Positions 44,528 through 54,285 of a stretch of DNA of 64,000 nt are shown one piece after another (position 1 is the first letter of the stretch; each line of letters begins with the position of its first letter). The DNA comes from Burkholderiales bacterium (GTDB taxonomy: Bacteria; Pseudomonadota; Gammaproteobacteria; Burkholderiales; Burkholderiaceae_C). The position numbers and the translations under genes are program-made. Below the pieces are notes generated by a model. It saw only the letters and a program-made list of their open reading frames with translations. It searched no databases and was not told the origin of the DNA. The stretch covers positions 1-64,000 of the forward strand of contig RXJQ01000022.1 in the NCBI GenBank assembly GCA_003963115.1, in the 5' to 3' direction.

Positions 44528-46084
44528 TCACTTGGCGTTCGGGCGAATCACCGCATATTGCGCCCATTCGCCACGGCGCACCAGCACGCTCACTGGGCGG
44601 TTCTTGTCGAGCTTGGCCAGCACCGACTCGAACTCCTTCACCGTACTGATCTGCACATTGGCCACGGCCAGGATGATGTCACCCGGGCGCAGACCTGCAC
44701 GCGCCGCAGGACCATCCACGTTATCAACCAGTACGCCATTGTTCTGCTTGAGTTCGCGCTTCTGTTCGGCACTCAAGTCCAGCAAGCTCAACCCCAACTC
44801 GGCCGACGCCAGTTTGGCTTCGGTGGAAGGCTCTGCCTTGCTGCCCTTGACCTTGCCAGGTGTCGAGTCCAGTTCGGACACGGTGATGCTCAAGTCCTTG
44901 TAAGCGCCACGACGGAAGACCTGGATCGAGGTCTTCGTGCCCGGCTTGGTCGCGCCCACCAGACGCGGCAGATCCTGCGCCTTCTCGATGCCCTGACCTG
45001 CGAACTTGGTGATGATGTCACCGGCTTCCAGACCAGCCTTCTCGGATGGCGTACCGGGCTCGACGCTTTGCACCAGCGCACCCACCGGCTTGCCCAGACC
45101 GATGGACTCGGCCACGTCCTTGGTCACCGGCGCGATGGCCACCCCGATGCGGCCACGGATCACCTTGCCGCCCGTGCGCAGCTGCTCGGCTACCTTCATC
45201 GCGTCATCGATGGGGATCGACAAAGAGATGCCCATGAAGCCGCCCGAGCGGCTGAGGATCTGCGAGTTGATGCCCACGACCTCACCACGCATGTTGATCA
45301 GCGGGCCGCCCGAGTTGCCGGGGTTCACAGCCACGTCCGTCTGGATAAAGCGGATCTCTTCGCCGGTGTCACGCGCCTTGGCGCTCACGATACCGGCGGT
45401 CACCGTGTTGTCCAGGCCGAAGGGCGTGCCGATGGCCATCACCCACTCGCCCACCTTGAGCTTGCTGACATCACCAATCGCCACAGCCGGCAGCTTGGCC
45501 GCCTCGATCTTGAGCACGGCCACATCTGTGCGCTTGTCCACACCCACGACCTTGGCCTTGAACTCGCGCTTGTCGGTCAGGTTGACGTAGACCTCGTCCG
45601 CGCCGTCCACCACGTGGGCATTGGTCATCACATAGCCATCAGTGCTGAGGATGAAGCCAGAGCCCACGCCACGCGGACGCTCTTCGCCCTGCTCATTGCC
45701 CTTCTTGGGCACGCTCTTGCGCGGCGTCTGGCCAGGCATGGGCGTGCCGAAGAAACGGCGGAAGAACTCGCGCATCTGCGCATCGGCTTCGTCATCGCCC
45801 TCTTGCGCATCCTCCACGACGCGCTGCGTGGTGCGAATGCTCACCACCGAGGGCCCAACGCGCTCAACCAGCTCGGTGAAATCAGGCAGGCCCTTGACGA
45901 TCAAAGGCGGCTGGGTGGGCTGAGCCGTTGGCGCCGTGAAAGGCGCGGGCTGCTGCGCTTGTGATGGATGCGGGAACAAACTGGAACTCAGCACCAGCCC
46001 CACGGCCGAGACCACCGCCCCGACCACCAAGGTGCGGCGAACGACGGAACGGGTCGAAGATCCAGACTGAAGAAAAGACGTCAT
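44528..46084 (-). CDS. degP: Do-family periplasmic serine protease (DegP/MucD)
   Basis: A periplasmic chaperone-protease that removes misfolded envelope proteins and limits sigmaE activity. A signal peptide or anchor lies at about residues 15-43. The trypsin-like triad is visible as His157 (TNAHVVDGAD), Asp187 (KRTDVAVLKI) and Ser258 (NPGNSGGPLIN). Two PDZ domains follow (EPGTPSEKAGLEAGD and GPAARAGLRPGD). A Lys/Glu-rich loop (PRKSVPKKGNEQGEE) sits in the LA-loop position. The ATG at 46084 has GAGG eight bases upstream. 518 residues. rseB, which often precedes it, is absent. Confidence 0.93.
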   Translation of the reverse strand: MTSFLQSGSSTRSVVRRTLVVGAVVSAVGLVLSSSLFPHPSQAQQPAPFTAPTAQPTQPPLIVKGLPDFTELVERVGPSVVSIRTTQRVVEDAQEGDDEADAQMREFFRRFFGTPMPGQTPRKSVPKKGNEQGEERPRGVGSGFILSTDGYVMTNAHVVDGADEVYVNLTDKREFKAKVVGVDKRTDVAVLKIEAAKLPAVAIGDVSKLKVGEWVMAIGTPFGLDNTVTAGIVSAKARDTGEEIRFIQTDVAVNPGNSGGPLINMRGEVVGINSQILSRSGGFMGISLSIPIDDAMKVAEQLRTGGKVIRGRIGVAIAPVTKDVAESIGLGKPVGALVQSVEPGTPSEKAGLEAGDIITKFAGQGIEKAQDLPRLVGATKPGTKTSIQVFRRGAYKDLSITVSELDSTPGKVKGSKAEPSTEAKLASAELGLSLLDLSAEQKRELKQNNGVLVDNVDGPAARAGLRPGDIILAVANVQISTVKEFESVLAKLDKNRPVSVLVRRGEWAQYAVIRPNAK

Positions 46085-46131
46085 TTGCAAAACCTCGTTT
46101 GACAAAAAAACGAAAGACAAAAGCTAAAACG

Positions 46132-46159
46132 TGAGAGCCGCTCAATCGGCTGACAGTTC
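46132..46159 (-). promoter_or_regulatory. Possible sigmaE-type promoter for degP
   Basis: On the minus strand GAACTG (46159-46154), 17 bp and TCTCA (46136-46132) approximate the sigmaE consensus (GAACTT, 16-17 bp, TCTGA). It lies about 48 bp before the degP start in the 184-bp gap after rseA. degP is a classic sigmaE target. Two positions deviate, so this is tentative. Confidence 0.4.
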
Positions 46160-46268
46160 ACGATAGCGGTGTGAAGTGAAGTAAAGCTGACAAAGGCAAA
46201 GGCCGCGGTCAGCCTTGAAGCTGGACGGCGGCCAACATGGCGGAAAGAAGGCTGCTGATGCGGCAGCC

Positions 46269-46988
46269 TCAACGGCCGTCGAACACCACCTGTCTGGTCA
46301 AGGCGCCTTGCCCAGCAAAGGAGCCATCGGCCAACGCGTTGCCGCGCTGCTGCATGGCCAGGGCCTGATCCAGCTGCGGATTGCGCATGATCACGACCTC
46401 ACCGGGTTCGTTGAAGGAGCGATCACCACCGACCGTCACGCCAGAAGCGCGGTTCGGATCAGGCACGAAGCCATTGACCGACCATTGGCCTGCGCTGGCC
46501 AGAGACAGGTCTGCACCCCGGATGCCGCCAGGCACGCTCGATTGCGCGACATTGGCGCCCCCCCCGGCCGAACCATTGGTCGGCAGGATTTGCGAAGACA
46601 GCATCGCACCGACCACGAGCACGAAACCAGCCGCCACAGCCACCGGGCCAGCCCACGCGCGGCGCTTCAAGGCACGTGCCGGCGCCTGCGCGCCCTGATC
46701 AGGCGCAGGGCGCTGTTGAGCCGCCGCGCTGGGCGCCAGTACCACGGGCTCCTGCGCCAGACGTTCGCGGAAATTCTTCAGGAAAGCACTGCCGGAACTG
46801 GCCTGAGCCAGGTCTTCGGAGCGCATGACATCGCCGATCACCTGATAGGTGTGCCAGGTTGCACGGGCATCGGCTCGATCACGCCAAGCGCCGCAAGCGC
46901 GCGCCACCTCGGTAGAGGGGGCCTCGCCATCGGCCAGGGCCGACAACGCTTCACGTTCTGCATCACTGTCACTGAAACGGTCAGACAT
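46269..46988 (-). CDS. rseA: Sigma-E factor negative regulatory protein RseA
   Basis: A membrane anti-sigma factor. The cytoplasmic domain at residues 1-90 (EREALSALADGEAP, WHTYQVIGDVMRSEDL) binds RpoE, one membrane helix lies near 136-155 (WAGPVAVAAGFVLVVGAML), and about 85 periplasmic residues follow, with the conserved NPQLDQALAMQQ near the end. The ATG at 46988 starts at the family position (MSDRFSD). It lies 99 bp after rpoE. The periplasmic protector RseB is not encoded downstream as it usually is. Confidence 0.88.
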   Translation of the reverse strand: MSDRFSDSDAEREALSALADGEAPSTEVARACGAWRDRADARATWHTYQVIGDVMRSEDLAQASSGSAFLKNFRERLAQEPVVLAPSAAAQQRPAPDQGAQAPARALKRRAWAGPVAVAAGFVLVVGAMLSSQILPTNGSAGGGANVAQSSVPGGIRGADLSLASAGQWSVNGFVPDPNRASGVTVGGDRSFNEPGEVVIMRNPQLDQALAMQQRGNALADGSFAGQGALTRQVVFDGR

Positions 46989-47087
46989 GTGTGTTTGCTC
47001 CAGATACGCACTCGGAAAGACGCACGAAACGTCATCCACATGGTCAACAGATCAGCCCCAGGGAAAAAAGTTCACTGAGTTTTACAT

Positions 47088-47834
47088 TTACCAGCGCTCG
47101 CCCTGGCGGGTGTCGAGCAGCGGGCGCAGTTTCGTGGCGATGGCCTCACGGGCCCGGAAGATGCGCGAGCGCACCGTCCCGATGGGGCAGTTCATCAGCT
47201 CAGAGATTTCCTCATAGCTGAGCCCCTCGATTTCCCGCAATGTGATGGCTTGGCGCAGGTCGTCAGACAAGGCCTCGATGGCTGCATTCACGGTTTCGGC
47301 GATCTGGCGGCTGGCCAGCACCGACTCCGGAGTTTCCCCATCGCTGAGCTCGTTCTCGACGCGGGAAGCACCCTCGTCCTCATCGTCAGCGGATGCCATG
47401 GCCGCTTCAGTGATGAGGGGGTCACGCTTGAGGCCGATCATGGCCTTCTTGGCCGTATTGACTGCGATCCGGTAGAGCCAGGTGTAGAACGCGCTCTCGC
47501 CCCGAAAATTGGGCAGCGCACGGTAGGCACGGATGAAGGTTTCCTGCGCGATGTCTTCGACGAGATCGACGTCGCGCACCATGCGCGCAATCAGACGCTC
47601 GATGCGGCGCTGGTACTTCACCACCAGCATCTCGAAAGCGCGCTGGTCACCGCGCTGAACGCGCTCGACAAGGGCCGCGTCCACGTCCACGATCGGGTCG
47701 ACCAGCTCCTTGTGCTCGGCTGCCTCGGTGGTGGCCGCCATCCGCTTCACATTCCGCCCTTCGCCAGACGGGGCTTGATCCGGCAGATGCTCGGGTTCGT
47801 CGGCACCAGGGTTGAGCGGGTCATGCGGCTTCAC
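47088..47834 (-). CDS. rpoE: RNA polymerase sigma factor RpoE (AlgU-type)
   Basis: An ECF sigma factor for envelope stress. Region 2 (FEMLVVKYQRRIERLIARMV, DIAQETFIRAYRALPNFRG) and region 4 (LSYEEISELMNCPIGTVRSR) are intact. At 248 residues it carries about 50 extra N-terminal residues, acidic and Pro-rich. The GTG start has AGGAG seven bases upstream and overlaps the stop of the YgfX-like gene as GTGA. An acidic insert (SADDEDEGASRVENEL) sits between regions 2 and 4, as in other Burkholderiales RpoE proteins. Confidence 0.93.
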   Translation of the reverse strand: MKPHDPLNPGADEPEHLPDQAPSGEGRNVKRMAATTEAAEHKELVDPIVDVDAALVERVQRGDQRAFEMLVVKYQRRIERLIARMVRDVDLVEDIAQETFIRAYRALPNFRGESAFYTWLYRIAVNTAKKAMIGLKRDPLITEAAMASADDEDEGASRVENELSDGETPESVLASRQIAETVNAAIEALSDDLRQAITLREIEGLSYEEISELMNCPIGTVRSRIFRAREAIATKLRPLLDTRQGERW

Positions 47835-48631
47835 GCGCGCTCTCCTGCACGAGCGGCCACGGGGGCATCGTGGTCCTCGTCATCACGCATGACCAGCGTG
47901 GACGGAAAGACCGACTCCATGCTCGATGAAGCAGCATGAAGCCTGCGCGGGGCGTCAGGCACGTGAGCGGAAGAACGCAACTTGGATCCCGGTTTGAATA
48001 CATGGAGCCATGATGCCATCGCATCAAGCCACGGCCCGCTCGCCCCTTCGTGGGTGGGGGCCTTCGTGCGATCAATCGCTCGATCAATGGGCACGGTCAG
48101 GCGAGAAGGCAGATACACCAGGGCACGCAGATGATGCAAAGGCTTGACGGGCGTGGCCGCGAGCCACAACCAGGCCTGCCTGGGCGCACCAGACGTCGTG
48201 CTCAGGCGCAGCAGCATCCAGCGTTGCAGATCCAGCAGCACCTCGACGCGCACAGGGGCATCCCACTGTGTCACGCGAAATCCGCCTGCCGCCTTCTTCT
48301 CAGCGATAGCGTGGCGTGCACCGGCATCGTCATCGCGCTCGCGGACAGGGCCCGTCCACAGCAAGGTCAAAGGCGTCTGGTCTGCGCGCCAGGCCGACCA
48401 CGTCGACCAGGCCAGCCAGCACCAGCCGGCCGCCACCGAGAGCCCCAAAATCAGAAGCAAGGGCGACACGCCCCAGACCATGGCTTCGTAGATCAGGCCG
48501 ATAACCCAGACCGCCAGCATGACGCCACCAGCCAGCCAGAACACGGCCGCAGCGCGATGCACGGCAGGGATGCCGCCTGAGCCGGACCACAAGGCCCAGG
48601 ACGCGGGCTTCATCATCGGGTGCATGGCCAT
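47831..48631 (-). CDS. YgfX (CptA)-like membrane protein coupled to rpoE
   Basis: Two membrane segments at about residues 28-46 and 52-78, then a soluble domain. The segment WMLLRLSTTSGAPRQAWLWLA, followed by HHLRALVYL, resembles the C-terminal part of E. coli YgfX (LRLRSDGGKRQHLWLA). YgfX has been reported as the toxin of an unusual type IV toxin-antitoxin pair acting on MreB and FtsZ and also as a partner of SdhE. Here it is longer (266 residues), with an extra C-terminal tail, and sits between fabF and rpoE. In Pseudomonas a ygfX-like gene also lies near algU. No sdhE is seen. Confidence 0.55.
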   Translation of the reverse strand: MAMHPMMKPASWALWSGSGGIPAVHRAAAVFWLAGGVMLAVWVIGLIYEAMVWGVSPLLLILGLSVAAGWCWLAWSTWSAWRADQTPLTLLWTGPVRERDDDAGARHAIAEKKAAGGFRVTQWDAPVRVEVLLDLQRWMLLRLSTTSGAPRQAWLWLAATPVKPLHHLRALVYLPSRLTVPIDRAIDRTKAPTHEGASGPWLDAMASWLHVFKPGSKLRSSAHVPDAPRRLHAASSSMESVFPSTLVMRDDEDHDAPVAARAGERA

Positions 48632-48672
48632 GCCAACCTGTTCAGCGCAAGGCAGCGTGGCGCACCCGAAGA

Positions 48673-49917
48673 TCAGATGCGCTTGAACACCAACGAACCG
48701 TTGGTGCCGCCAAAGCCGAAGTTGTTCTTCACAGCCACGTCGATCTTCATCTCACGTGCGGTGTTGGCGCAGTAGTCCAGGTCGCACTCAGGGTCCTGGT
48801 TGAAGATGTTGATCGTGGGGGGCGACACCTGGTGGTGCACCGCCAAGGCCGTGAACACGGACTCGATGCCGCCCGCGCCGCCCAGCAGGTGGCCGGTCAT
48901 GGACTTGGTCGAGTTGACGACCAGCTTCTTGGCATGGTCACCAAAGGTCGCCTTGATGGCGTTGGTTTCGTTGAGATCCCCCAGCGGCGTGGACGTGCCA
49001 TGCGCATTGAGGTACTGGACCTGATCGGGGTTGACGCCCGCATTGCGCAGGGCCGCCAGCATCGAGCGCGTGGGGCCATTCACGTCCGGCGCCGTCATGT
49101 GATAGGCATCGCCGCTCATGCCAAAGCCAGTCAGCTCGGCGTAGATCTTGGCACCGCGGGCCTTGGCGCTTTCATACGCTTCGAGCACCATGACGCCGGC
49201 GCCCTCGCCCAGCACGAAGCCGTCGCGGTCCCTGTCCCAGGGTCGCGATGCCGTTTTGGGATCGTCATTGCGGGTCGACAACGCACGGGCAGCCGCAAAA
49301 CCACCGATGCCCAGTGGCGACACGGTGGATTCGGCACCACCGGCGACCATCACGTCGGCATCGCCATATTCGATCATGCGCGCCGCCAAGCCGATGGCAT
49401 GCAGACCGGTTGTACAGGCCGTGACCACACCGATGTTCGGCCCCTTGAAGCCGTATTGGATGGACACATGGCCGGAAATCATGTTGATGATCGAAGCCGG
49501 CACGAAGAACGGTGAGATGCGGCGTGGGCCGCGCTCGAGGTAGTCCTTGTGGGTGGCTTCGATCATGGGCAGGCCGCCGATGCCCGAGCCGACCATCACG
49601 CCAATGCGTTCGGCCAGATCGGGCGTCAGTGCCTCGCCCGTGGGCAGACCTGCATCACGGACAGCCTGTATCGACGCGGCCAGGCCGTAGTGGATGAAGG
49701 TGTCCATGTGACGGGCTTCCTTGGCGGGGATGTAATCCTCGATGTTGAAGCCCTTGACCTCGCCTGCGAACTGGCAGGCGAACGCAGAAGCGTCGAATTT
49801 GGTGATGGTCTGGATGCCTGATTGACCTGCAAGCAGGTTCGACCAGGATTCCTGGACGTTGTTGCCAACGGGGGAAACCAGGCCCAGGCCTGTGACGACG
49901 ACGCGACGACGGGTCAT
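48673..49917 (-). CDS. fabF: 3-oxoacyl-[acyl-carrier-protein] synthase II
   Basis: FabF elongates acyl-ACP with malonyl-ACP and controls unsaturated chain length. The catalytic triad Cys-His-His is in [23 protein letters not shown] and [32 protein letters not shown] is the family start. 414 residues is normal. The ATG at 49917 is used; an earlier in-frame start at 49932 adds five residues. It follows acpP after 27 bp. Confidence 0.95.
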   Translation of the reverse strand: MTRRRVVVTGLGLVSPVGNNVQESWSNLLAGQSGIQTITKFDASAFACQFAGEVKGFNIEDYIPAKEARHMDTFIHYGLAASIQAVRDAGLPTGEALTPDLAERIGVMVGSGIGGLPMIEATHKDYLERGPRRISPFFVPASIINMISGHVSIQYGFKGPNIGVVTACTTGLHAIGLAARMIEYGDADVMVAGGAESTVSPLGIGGFAAARALSTRNDDPKTASRPWDRDRDGFVLGEGAGVMVLEAYESAKARGAKIYAELTGFGMSGDAYHMTAPDVNGPTRSMLAALRNAGVNPDQVQYLNAHGTSTPLGDLNETNAIKATFGDHAKKLVVNSTKSMTGHLLGGAGGIESVFTALAVHHQVSPPTINIFNQDPECDLDYCANTAREMKIDVAVKNNFGFGGTNGSLVFKRI

Positions 49918-49944
49918 GCTTGATCTGCGCAAAAGTTGATCGGC

Positions 49945-50184
49945 TTAGGCCTTGACGTGTGCCTTGGCGTAGTCGATCGCCAATTGCACGGTCGTGATCT
50001 TTTCAGCCTCTTCATCGGGGATTTCGATGCCGAACTCGTCTTCGAGGGCCATCACCAGTTCAACGGTGTCCAGGGAGTCGGCGCCCAGGTCGGCCACGAA
50101 AGCCTTCTCGGGGGTGACTTCAGACTCGGCAACACCCAGTTGCTCTGCAATGATCTTCTTGACGCGTGCTTCGATATCGCTCAT
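49945..50184 (-). CDS. acpP: Acyl carrier protein
   Basis: It carries growing acyl chains on a phosphopantetheine arm. The attachment serine is in [15 protein letters not shown]. 79 residues, acidic, with the family start [25 protein letters not shown] three to four bases before the ATG at 50184 is a very strong ribosome binding site, as expected for one of the most abundant proteins. The holo-ACP synthase gene (acpS) is not in the window. Confidence 0.97.
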   Translation of the reverse strand: MSDIEARVKKIIAEQLGVAESEVTPEKAFVADLGADSLDTVELVMALEDEFGIEIPDEEAEKITTVQLAIDYAKAHVKA

Positions 50185-50292
50185 GACTCCTCCAGGAGGT
50201 GGTGCAAACAAACCAGGGATTTTACCGGTACGGCGTGTCAATACGCCAACGGCCCGAAAAAGGAAATTGAGAGTCCCTGCAACATCTCAAAA

Positions 50293-51051
50293 TCAATTCA
50301 TGTACATGCCGCCGTTGACGTGCAATTCCACGCCCGAGATGTAGCCGGCCTGCGGCGAGGCCAGAAAGGCCACGGCATCGGCAATGTCTTGGGGCTGGCC
50401 CAGGCGGCCCAGCGGAATTTGCGCCTTCAAGGCGGTGTGTTGCTCATCTGTCAGGGCGCGGGTCATGTCGGTGTCGATGAAACCCGGCGCCACGCAGTTG
50501 ACGGTGATATTGCGGCTACCCAGTTCGCGAGCCAGGGCGCGGGTCATGCCCGCCACACCGGCCTTGGCCGCCGCGTAGTTGGCTTGGCCAGGGTTGCCGC
50601 TGGCACCCACGACCGAGGTGATGTTGATGATGCGGCCATGGCGCTGCTTCATCATGGGGCGCATCACGGCACGGCTCAGGCGGAACACGGCCTTGAGGTT
50701 GGTGTCGATGACGGCATCCCAGTCCTCGTCCTTCATGCGCATGGACAGGTTGTCGCGCGTGATGCCGGCGTTGTTGACAAGCACATGCAGCGCACCATGC
50801 TCTTTGAGGATGGCGTCCAGTGCGGCGTCCACCGCAGCCGCGTCGGTCACATTGAGCACGATGCCCTTGCAGCCCTCGAAACCAGCCAGCGCCTCACCGA
50901 TGCCTTGCGCGCCAGATTCGGTCGTGGCCGTACCGATCACCTTCAGCCCTCGCTGGGCCAGACCCAGCGCGATGGCACGACCGATACCACGGCTGGCACC
51001 CGTCACCAGGGCAATCTGGCCCGTGAAGTCCTTGCTCAGGTCTGTGCTCAT
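50293..51051 (-). CDS. fabG: 3-oxoacyl-[acyl-carrier-protein] reductase
   Basis: A short-chain dehydrogenase that reduces 3-ketoacyl-ACP with NADPH. The nucleotide motif is VTGASRGIGRAIA, NNAGITRDNLSM follows, and the Ser-Tyr-Lys catalytic set is in NITSVVGASGNPGQANYAAAKAG. It ends with SGVELHVNGGMYMN, the family tail. 252 residues. Its ATG overlaps the fabD stop by 4 bp. Confidence 0.96.
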   Translation of the reverse strand: MSTDLSKDFTGQIALVTGASRGIGRAIALGLAQRGLKVIGTATTESGAQGIGEALAGFEGCKGIVLNVTDAAAVDAALDAILKEHGALHVLVNNAGITRDNLSMRMKDEDWDAVIDTNLKAVFRLSRAVMRPMMKQRHGRIINITSVVGASGNPGQANYAAAKAGVAGMTRALARELGSRNITVNCVAPGFIDTDMTRALTDEQHTALKAQIPLGRLGQPQDIADAVAFLASPQAGYISGVELHVNGGMYMN

Positions 51052-51986
51052 GCCAGGATCCCCTTGGTTTCGGCCAGCGAGGCCGGATCGAAGATGGTAC
51101 CCGTGACCAGGTCGGCATCGATGCGCTTGACCATGCCGGCCAGGACCTTGCCTGGGCCGCATTCGATCACATGGGTGATGCCCCGGGCCTTCAGCGCCTG
51201 GATGGTTTCCACCCAGCGCACGGGGCCGAATGCTTGACGATAGAGCGCATCGCGGATGGCGTCTGGGTCAGCCAGCTCGGCCACATCGATGTTGTTGATC
51301 ACGGGGATGCGAGGCGCGGCAAAAGGCGTGGCCGCCAGCTTCTCTTTGAGGCGCTCGGCTGCGGGCCTCATCAAGCTGGAATGGAACGGCGCCGACACCG
51401 GCAGCGGCAGCGCACGCTTGGCGCCAGCGGCCTTGAGCAGCTCGCAGGCCTTCTCGACAGCGGCCTTGGTGCCAGCGATCACGGTTTGCTTGGGATCGTT
51501 GAAGTTCACGGCTTCGACGGCTTCACCACAAGCGGCGGCCGCCTGGGCGCAACCGGCCCTCACGCCATCGGCGTCCATGCCCAGGATGGCGGCCATGCCG
51601 CCCGTGCCCACGGGTACAGCCTCTTGCATGGCCTGCGCGCGGAAACGCACCAAAGGCAAGGCATCTTTCAAAGTCAGGCTGCCGGCAGCCACCAAGGCTG
51701 AGTATTCACCCAGTGAATGCCCAGCCACCACCACGGGTGACAGCCGCGTCTCGGCCTGCCAGGCACGCCAACAAGCCACGGCGGCCGTCAGCATCACGGG
51801 CTGCGTGTTGGTCGTCAGATCCAGCGCTTCCTTGGGACCATGCGCGATCAGGCGGGCCACATCTTCGCCCAGGGCCTCCGAGGCCTCGGCCAGCGTCTCG
51901 CGCATGGCAGCGTGGTCACCCCAGGCATCCAGCATGCCCACGGCTTGTGAGCCCTGGCCTGGAAATACAAAAGCAAAAGCAGTCAT
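51048..51986 (-). CDS. fabD: Malonyl CoA-acyl carrier protein transacylase
   Basis: FabD moves malonyl from CoA to ACP. The start FAFVFPGQGSQAVGML is typical, the active-site serine is in GHSLGEYSALVAAG, and the second catalytic residue is in SAPFHSSLM. 312 residues is normal. Overlapping or close spacing with fabH and fabG indicates one operon. Confidence 0.96.
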   Translation of the reverse strand: MTAFAFVFPGQGSQAVGMLDAWGDHAAMRETLAEASEALGEDVARLIAHGPKEALDLTTNTQPVMLTAAVACWRAWQAETRLSPVVVAGHSLGEYSALVAAGSLTLKDALPLVRFRAQAMQEAVPVGTGGMAAILGMDADGVRAGCAQAAAACGEAVEAVNFNDPKQTVIAGTKAAVEKACELLKAAGAKRALPLPVSAPFHSSLMRPAAERLKEKLAATPFAAPRIPVINNIDVAELADPDAIRDALYRQAFGPVRWVETIQALKARGITHVIECGPGKVLAGMVKRIDADLVTGTIFDPASLAETKGILA

Positions 51987-52022
51987 GACGTCTCTGTCCT
52001 TTGATACCTTTTTGATATCTAT

Positions 52023-53057
52023 TCAGTAGTCCACCAGCACCGCGCCCCAGGTGAAGCCACCGCCCACGCCTTCGAGCATGAGGGTCTGGCCTCGCTGGAT
52101 GCGGCCCGTGCGCACGGCATGATCAAGCGCCAGCGGAATCGACGCGGCCGAGGTGTTGCCATGCTGATCCACGGTGACCACGATCTTGTCATACGGGAGT
52201 TTCAGTTTTTTGGCAGTGCCCTGCATGATGCGCAGATTGGCCTGATGCGGGATCAGCCAGTCGATGCAGGACTCGTCTCGCCCGGCGGCGTCCAGCACCT
52301 CGTGCGCGGCCTTGTCCAGCACGGTCACGGCCAGCTTGAAGACGGCCTGGCCATCCATCTTCACGGTGGCCTCGCCCAGGATCTGCCCACCAGAGACATT
52401 GCCCGGCACATTGAGCAGATCGGCGTAACGCCCGTCTGCATGCAGGCATGAGGTGACGATGCCGGGTTTGTCGGAGGCTTCCAGCACCACGGCGCCGGCG
52501 CCATCGCCAAAGAGCACGCAGGTGGTGCGGTCCTTGAAATCCAGCAGGCGCGAGAACACCTCGGCGCCAATGACCAGGGCGCGTCGAGCCGGGCCTGAGC
52601 GGATCATGGAATCCGCAACAGTCAGCGCGTAGATAAAGCCTGAACACACAGCCTGCACATCAAATGCGGGGCAACCGGCGATACCCAACTCACGCTGGAT
52701 CAGGCAAGCGGTGGATGGAAAGACCATGTCTGGCGTGGACGTGGCGCAGACGATCAGGTCAATATCGATGGGCTTCAGGCCCGCAGCGTCGAGCGCGCGA
52801 CGCGCAGCCTCCACACCCAGCATGCTGGACGTGACGTCCGGCTCGGCGAAATGCCGCGCCTGGATGCCGGTGCGCTCCACGATCCAGGCATCCGAAGACT
52901 GGATGCCGTCAGCGGCCAGGCGGCCCACCAAATCCTGGTTGACTACCCGCCTTGGGGGCAGGTGGCTGCCGGTGCCGGCGATGCGCGCGTACCGTGCACC
53001 TTGCGAAGACGTTGCTTGACTCGAACGAGAACTGTCGTCTGGATGTCTTGTGGACAT
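52023..53057 (-). CDS. fabH: 3-oxoacyl-[acyl-carrier-protein] synthase III
   Basis: FabH starts fatty acid synthesis by condensing acetyl-CoA with malonyl-ACP. The Cys-His-Asn triad lies in [21 protein letters not shown] and [12 protein letters not shown]. At 344 residues it is about 20 longer than usual because of a Ser-rich N-terminal tail ([16 protein letters not shown]). It stands between plsX and fabD with 11-36 bp spacing. Confidence 0.95.
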   Translation of the reverse strand: MSTRHPDDSSRSSQATSSQGARYARIAGTGSHLPPRRVVNQDLVGRLAADGIQSSDAWIVERTGIQARHFAEPDVTSSMLGVEAARRALDAAGLKPIDIDLIVCATSTPDMVFPSTACLIQRELGIAGCPAFDVQAVCSGFIYALTVADSMIRSGPARRALVIGAEVFSRLLDFKDRTTCVLFGDGAGAVVLEASDKPGIVTSCLHADGRYADLLNVPGNVSGGQILGEATVKMDGQAVFKLAVTVLDKAAHEVLDAAGRDESCIDWLIPHQANLRIMQGTAKKLKLPYDKIVVTVDQHGNTSAASIPLALDHAVRTGRIQRGQTLMLEGVGGGFTWGAVLVDY

Positions 53058-53068
53058 TGAAGGGAGGA

Positions 53069-54211
53069 TCAGGCTGCCTGCCCCACACCCGCCGAACCGC
53101 TTTGACCTTCTGCCGAAGTCGGCAGACTGTCCAGCGTGGCCGCGATCTGGTCGTGAACCCGCTCCAAGAGCTTGTGACGGGCGGCATCATAAGCCCGATT
53201 CAAGGCGACTTCAAAAGCCAGGGCGTCGGAAGAGCCGTGGCTCTTGAACACCAGGCCGCGCAGGCCGAGCAGGGCCGCACCACTGTAGCGGCGATGGTCA
53301 ACGCGCATTTTGAAGTGATTTAGCACCGGCATGGCGACCAAAGCCGCCAGTTTGGTGAAGATGTTGCGTGTGAACTCTTGCTTGATGAAGGAGGCGAACA
53401 TCGTGGCCAGACCCTCCGCCGTCTTCAGGGCCACGTTGCCGACGAAGCCATCGCACACAACGATGTCGGACGTACCCTTGAAGATGTCGTTGCCTTCCAC
53501 ATTGCCGTGGAAGTTGATCAGGCCACGCTCGCTGGCCGAACGCAGCAGGTCGCCGGCCTGCTTGATGACCTCGCTGCCCTTGATCATCTCTTCGCCGATG
53601 TTGAGCAGGCCGACACTGGGGCTGTCCTTGCCATCAACGGCGGACACCAGCGCGCTGCCCATCACGGCAAACTGGAGCAGATGCTCAGCAGAGCAGTCCA
53701 CATTGGCGCCCAGGTCGAGCACGGTGGTGAAGCCGTCTTTGGAATTGGGCATGACGGTGGCCAGCGCCGGGCGATCAATCCCATCAACCGTCTTGAGCAG
53801 GTAGCGCGCCAGACCCATCAGGGCGCCAGTGTTGCCGGCCGAGACGCAGGCGTGCGCCAACGCCGGCTTGCCTTCGCTGGCCTTGAGCTGGCTGATGGCC
53901 ACGCGCATGGACGAGTCCTTCTTGCGGCGCAGCGCCACCTCGACTGCATCATCCATCGTGACCACTTCGGAGGCCGTCACCAGCGTGGTGCGCGGCCATT
54001 GGCGGGCCGGCTCGATGGCCTCGGGCAAACCGACCAGCACCAGCTCGGCGTCGGGGTGCTTTTCCAGGAATGACTTGCTCGCAGGCAGGGTCACCGACGG
54101 ACCGTGGTCGCCGCCCATGCAGTCCACGACGATCCGCACAGGTGACAAGACACCCTCAGACGATCGGACACCCGTTGCCGGGCTGGACGAGTTGGGCGAG
54201 GAGACAGTCAT
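53069..54211 (-). CDS. plsX: Phosphate acyltransferase PlsX
   Basis: PlsX makes acyl-phosphate from acyl-ACP for phosphatidic acid synthesis. [18 protein letters not shown] is the family start, and [16 protein letters not shown] with ICDGFVGN-type [13 protein letters not shown] are core motifs. 380 residues, with about 30 extra N-terminal and some C-terminal residues. The ATG at 54211 is used although its Shine-Dalgarno sequence is poor. The start lies just 31 bp beyond a strong terminator-like hairpin. Confidence 0.94.
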   Translation of the reverse strand: MTVSSPNSSSPATGVRSSEGVLSPVRIVVDCMGGDHGPSVTLPASKSFLEKHPDAELVLVGLPEAIEPARQWPRTTLVTASEVVTMDDAVEVALRRKKDSSMRVAISQLKASEGKPALAHACVSAGNTGALMGLARYLLKTVDGIDRPALATVMPNSKDGFTTVLDLGANVDCSAEHLLQFAVMGSALVSAVDGKDSPSVGLLNIGEEMIKGSEVIKQAGDLLRSASERGLINFHGNVEGNDIFKGTSDIVVCDGFVGNVALKTAEGLATMFASFIKQEFTRNIFTKLAALVAMPVLNHFKMRVDHRRYSGAALLGLRGLVFKSHGSSDALAFEVALNRAYDAARHKLLERVHDQIAATLDSLPTSAEGQSGSAGVGQAA

Positions 54212-54242
54212 GGGTCGATTCAAACTACAAACAAGGACCGAC

Positions 54243-54285
54243 AAAAAACAAGGGCTGGAACCGATGCATCGGTTGACCCAGCCCT
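54243..54285 (-). terminator. Strong terminator or attenuator between rpmF and plsX
   Basis: On the minus strand AGGGCTGG (54285-54278) and CCAGCCCT (54258-54251) form a perfect 8-bp stem. Inside it lies a 16-bp palindrome, AACCGATGCATCGGTT (54274-54259). The hairpin is followed by TGTTTTTT. It lies between the rpmF stop and the plsX start, which are normally co-transcribed. Confidence 0.85.

Noticed and set aside
50186-50200. Hairpin sequestering the acpP ribosome binding site (ACTCCTCCAGGAGGT)
   Set aside because: It is a near-palindrome in DNA, but the loop would be only one or two bases, so it cannot fold well as RNA. It is explained by the strong Shine-Dalgarno sequence.
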